Source: Planctomycetota bacterium (lineage in GTDB: Bacteria; Planctomycetota; Phycisphaerae; WQYP01; JAJZKY01). From it: a DNA stretch of 24,088 nt. The position numbers and the translations under genes were made by a program. Below the pieces are notes generated by a model. The model searched no databases. It was not told the origin of the DNA and was given only the letters and a program-made list of their open reading frames with translations. The stretch covers positions 1 to 24,088 of the forward strand of contig JAJZKY010000002.1 of NCBI GenBank assembly GCA_021803885.1, given 5' to 3'. Of this stretch, positions 23,540 through 24,088 are shown in pieces. Position 1 is the stretch's first letter; each line of letters opens with the position of its first letter.

Positions 23540-24088
23540 TCAGGCGACTGGCCGCGGTCGCTGACGGACTCCCCCCGGCGTTTGGCCAAGCCTGCGCTTG
23601 AACAGCGAGTTCAAATGGGACGCGGTCGCAATCCCCACTTGTTTGGCGATCTGTTCCAGCGACAAGCCGGTTTTCCGCAGAAGTTCCTGGGCCCGAAACA
23701 GACGGATGCGGAGGATTTCCTCTTTCGGCGAACGATTCAAATGCCGGCGGAAACCGCGTTCCAGAGTGCTGCGCGAAACGTTCATGTCCTGGTCCGCCAG
23801 ATGTTCCAGCACCTGCCCCACGTCGATGCCCTCGCAGGCATGCAGGTGAATGAAACGCACCGCTTCGGCCACATAACGGTCCGCCACCATCAGCGTCTGC
23901 GTTGAGGTCCGCTCCACCACCCCTTCCGGCGGAAACACGCGCAGAGTGCTCGGGCGTTCGCCGGTTTGAATCATCTTCTCCAGCAGCACCATAGCTTCAA
24001 AGCCGATTCGTACCGCGGCCTGTTGCACGCTGCTCAGGGACGGATTGGAAAGCTCGCAGAGCGTTTGGTTGTTGTCCACGCCCAGCAC
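23540..24088 (-). CDS. XylR-type AraC family transcriptional regulator (N-terminus outside window)
   Basis: Only the last 182 residues are present; the frame runs off the right edge, so the apparent GTG start there is not real. The first 65 or so residues are the end of a LacI-like periplasmic-binding domain (LGVDNNQTLCELSNPSLSSV is typical of XylR). A linker (VFPPEGVVERTST) leads to an AraC DNA-binding domain with two helix-turn-helices: MNVSRSTLERGFRRHLNRSP and LSLEQIAKQVGIATASHLNS, ending in FKRRLGQTPGGVRQ. In E. coli XylR this layout senses a sugar and activates the neighbouring operon. The gene lies directly upstream of the glycosidase cluster on the same strand, so it is the obvious local regulator. 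No terminator separates it from the next gene. Confidence 0.93.
   Translation of the reverse strand: MLGVDNNQTLCELSNPSLSSVQQAAVRIGFEAMVLLEKMIQTGERPSTLRVFPPEGVVERTSTQTLMVADRYVAEAVRFIHLHACEGIDVGQVLEHLADQDMNVSRSTLERGFRRHLNRSPKEEILRIRLFRAQELLRKTGLSLEQIAKQVGIATASHLNSLFKRRLGQTPGGVRQRPRPVA

Noticed and set aside
1..24088. Insertion sequences, CRISPR arrays, tRNA or rRNA genes
   Set aside because: No transposase-like protein, regularly spaced short repeats, or RNA gene sequence was seen; the only large repeats are the two GH116-like paralogues.

Overview
The window looks like a piece of a bacterial chromosome of about 55-60% GC, most likely from the Planctomycetota (Phycisphaerae-like). I infer this from the style of the sigma factor (region 2 with an FSTYACGAILKAYSR-type helix), the mixture of Tat-exported GH116-like glycosidases (old name DUF608), the XylR-type AraC regulator, and clusters rich in AP-endonuclease-2-like, FAH and cyclase proteins. 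No rRNA, tRNA, transposase or CRISPR array was found, and the phylum call is only moderately secure.

Layout: a lone plus-strand gene (179-1126) encodes a sigma-70-family factor and ends at a strong hairpin-plus-T-run terminator (1186-1222). Everything else lies on the minus strand, so it reads from right to left. At the right edge is the C-terminal part of a XylR/AraC-type sugar-responsive regulator (23540-24088, cut by the window). Downstream of it, in transcription order, come: a Tat-exported GH36-like alpha-galactosidase; a Tat-exported GH116-like enzyme; a secreted protein with a concanavalin-like domain, a FlgD/Ig-like domain and a TIM-barrel; a second Tat-exported GH116-like paralogue; a secreted beta-helix protein; an HpcH/HpaI aldolase; a third GH116-like protein with no signal peptide; a zinc alcohol dehydrogenase (4-bp overlap); a BKACE (DUF849) protein; a TIM-barrel sugar isomerase/epimerase; an SDR; an Ldh-family dehydrogenase; a RhaT-like sugar/proton symporter; a cyclase-family (KynB-like) metal hydrolase; and a FAH-family protein.

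Taken together this is a polysaccharide or oligosaccharide utilisation locus. Exported glycosidases release a sugar, a RhaT-like permease imports it, and a largely non-phosphorylative oxidative route (three unrelated dehydrogenases, a cyclase/lactonase-like hydrolase, an FAH-type hydrolase, a class II pyruvate-type aldolase and a beta-keto acid cleavage enzyme) turns it into central metabolites. No sugar kinase and no enolase-type sugar-acid dehydratase is present. RhaT, aldolase and FAH resemble the deoxyhexose (rhamnose/fucose) oxidative pathways, but the substrate cannot be read from the sequence.

The most notable signals are: (1) an 18-bp motif, 16/18 identical, upstream of the GH36 gene (23430-23447) and of the first GH116 gene (20896-20913), a good candidate operator for the XylR-type regulator; (2) a tandem pair of GH116-like genes whose ends are almost identical at DNA level while their middles have diverged, suggesting gene conversion; (3) apparent replacement of the GH116 acid/base Asp in all three paralogues (Glu, Glu, Gly); (4) a BKACE enzyme inside a sugar locus; and (5) an internal extended -10 promoter before the cyclase/FAH pair.
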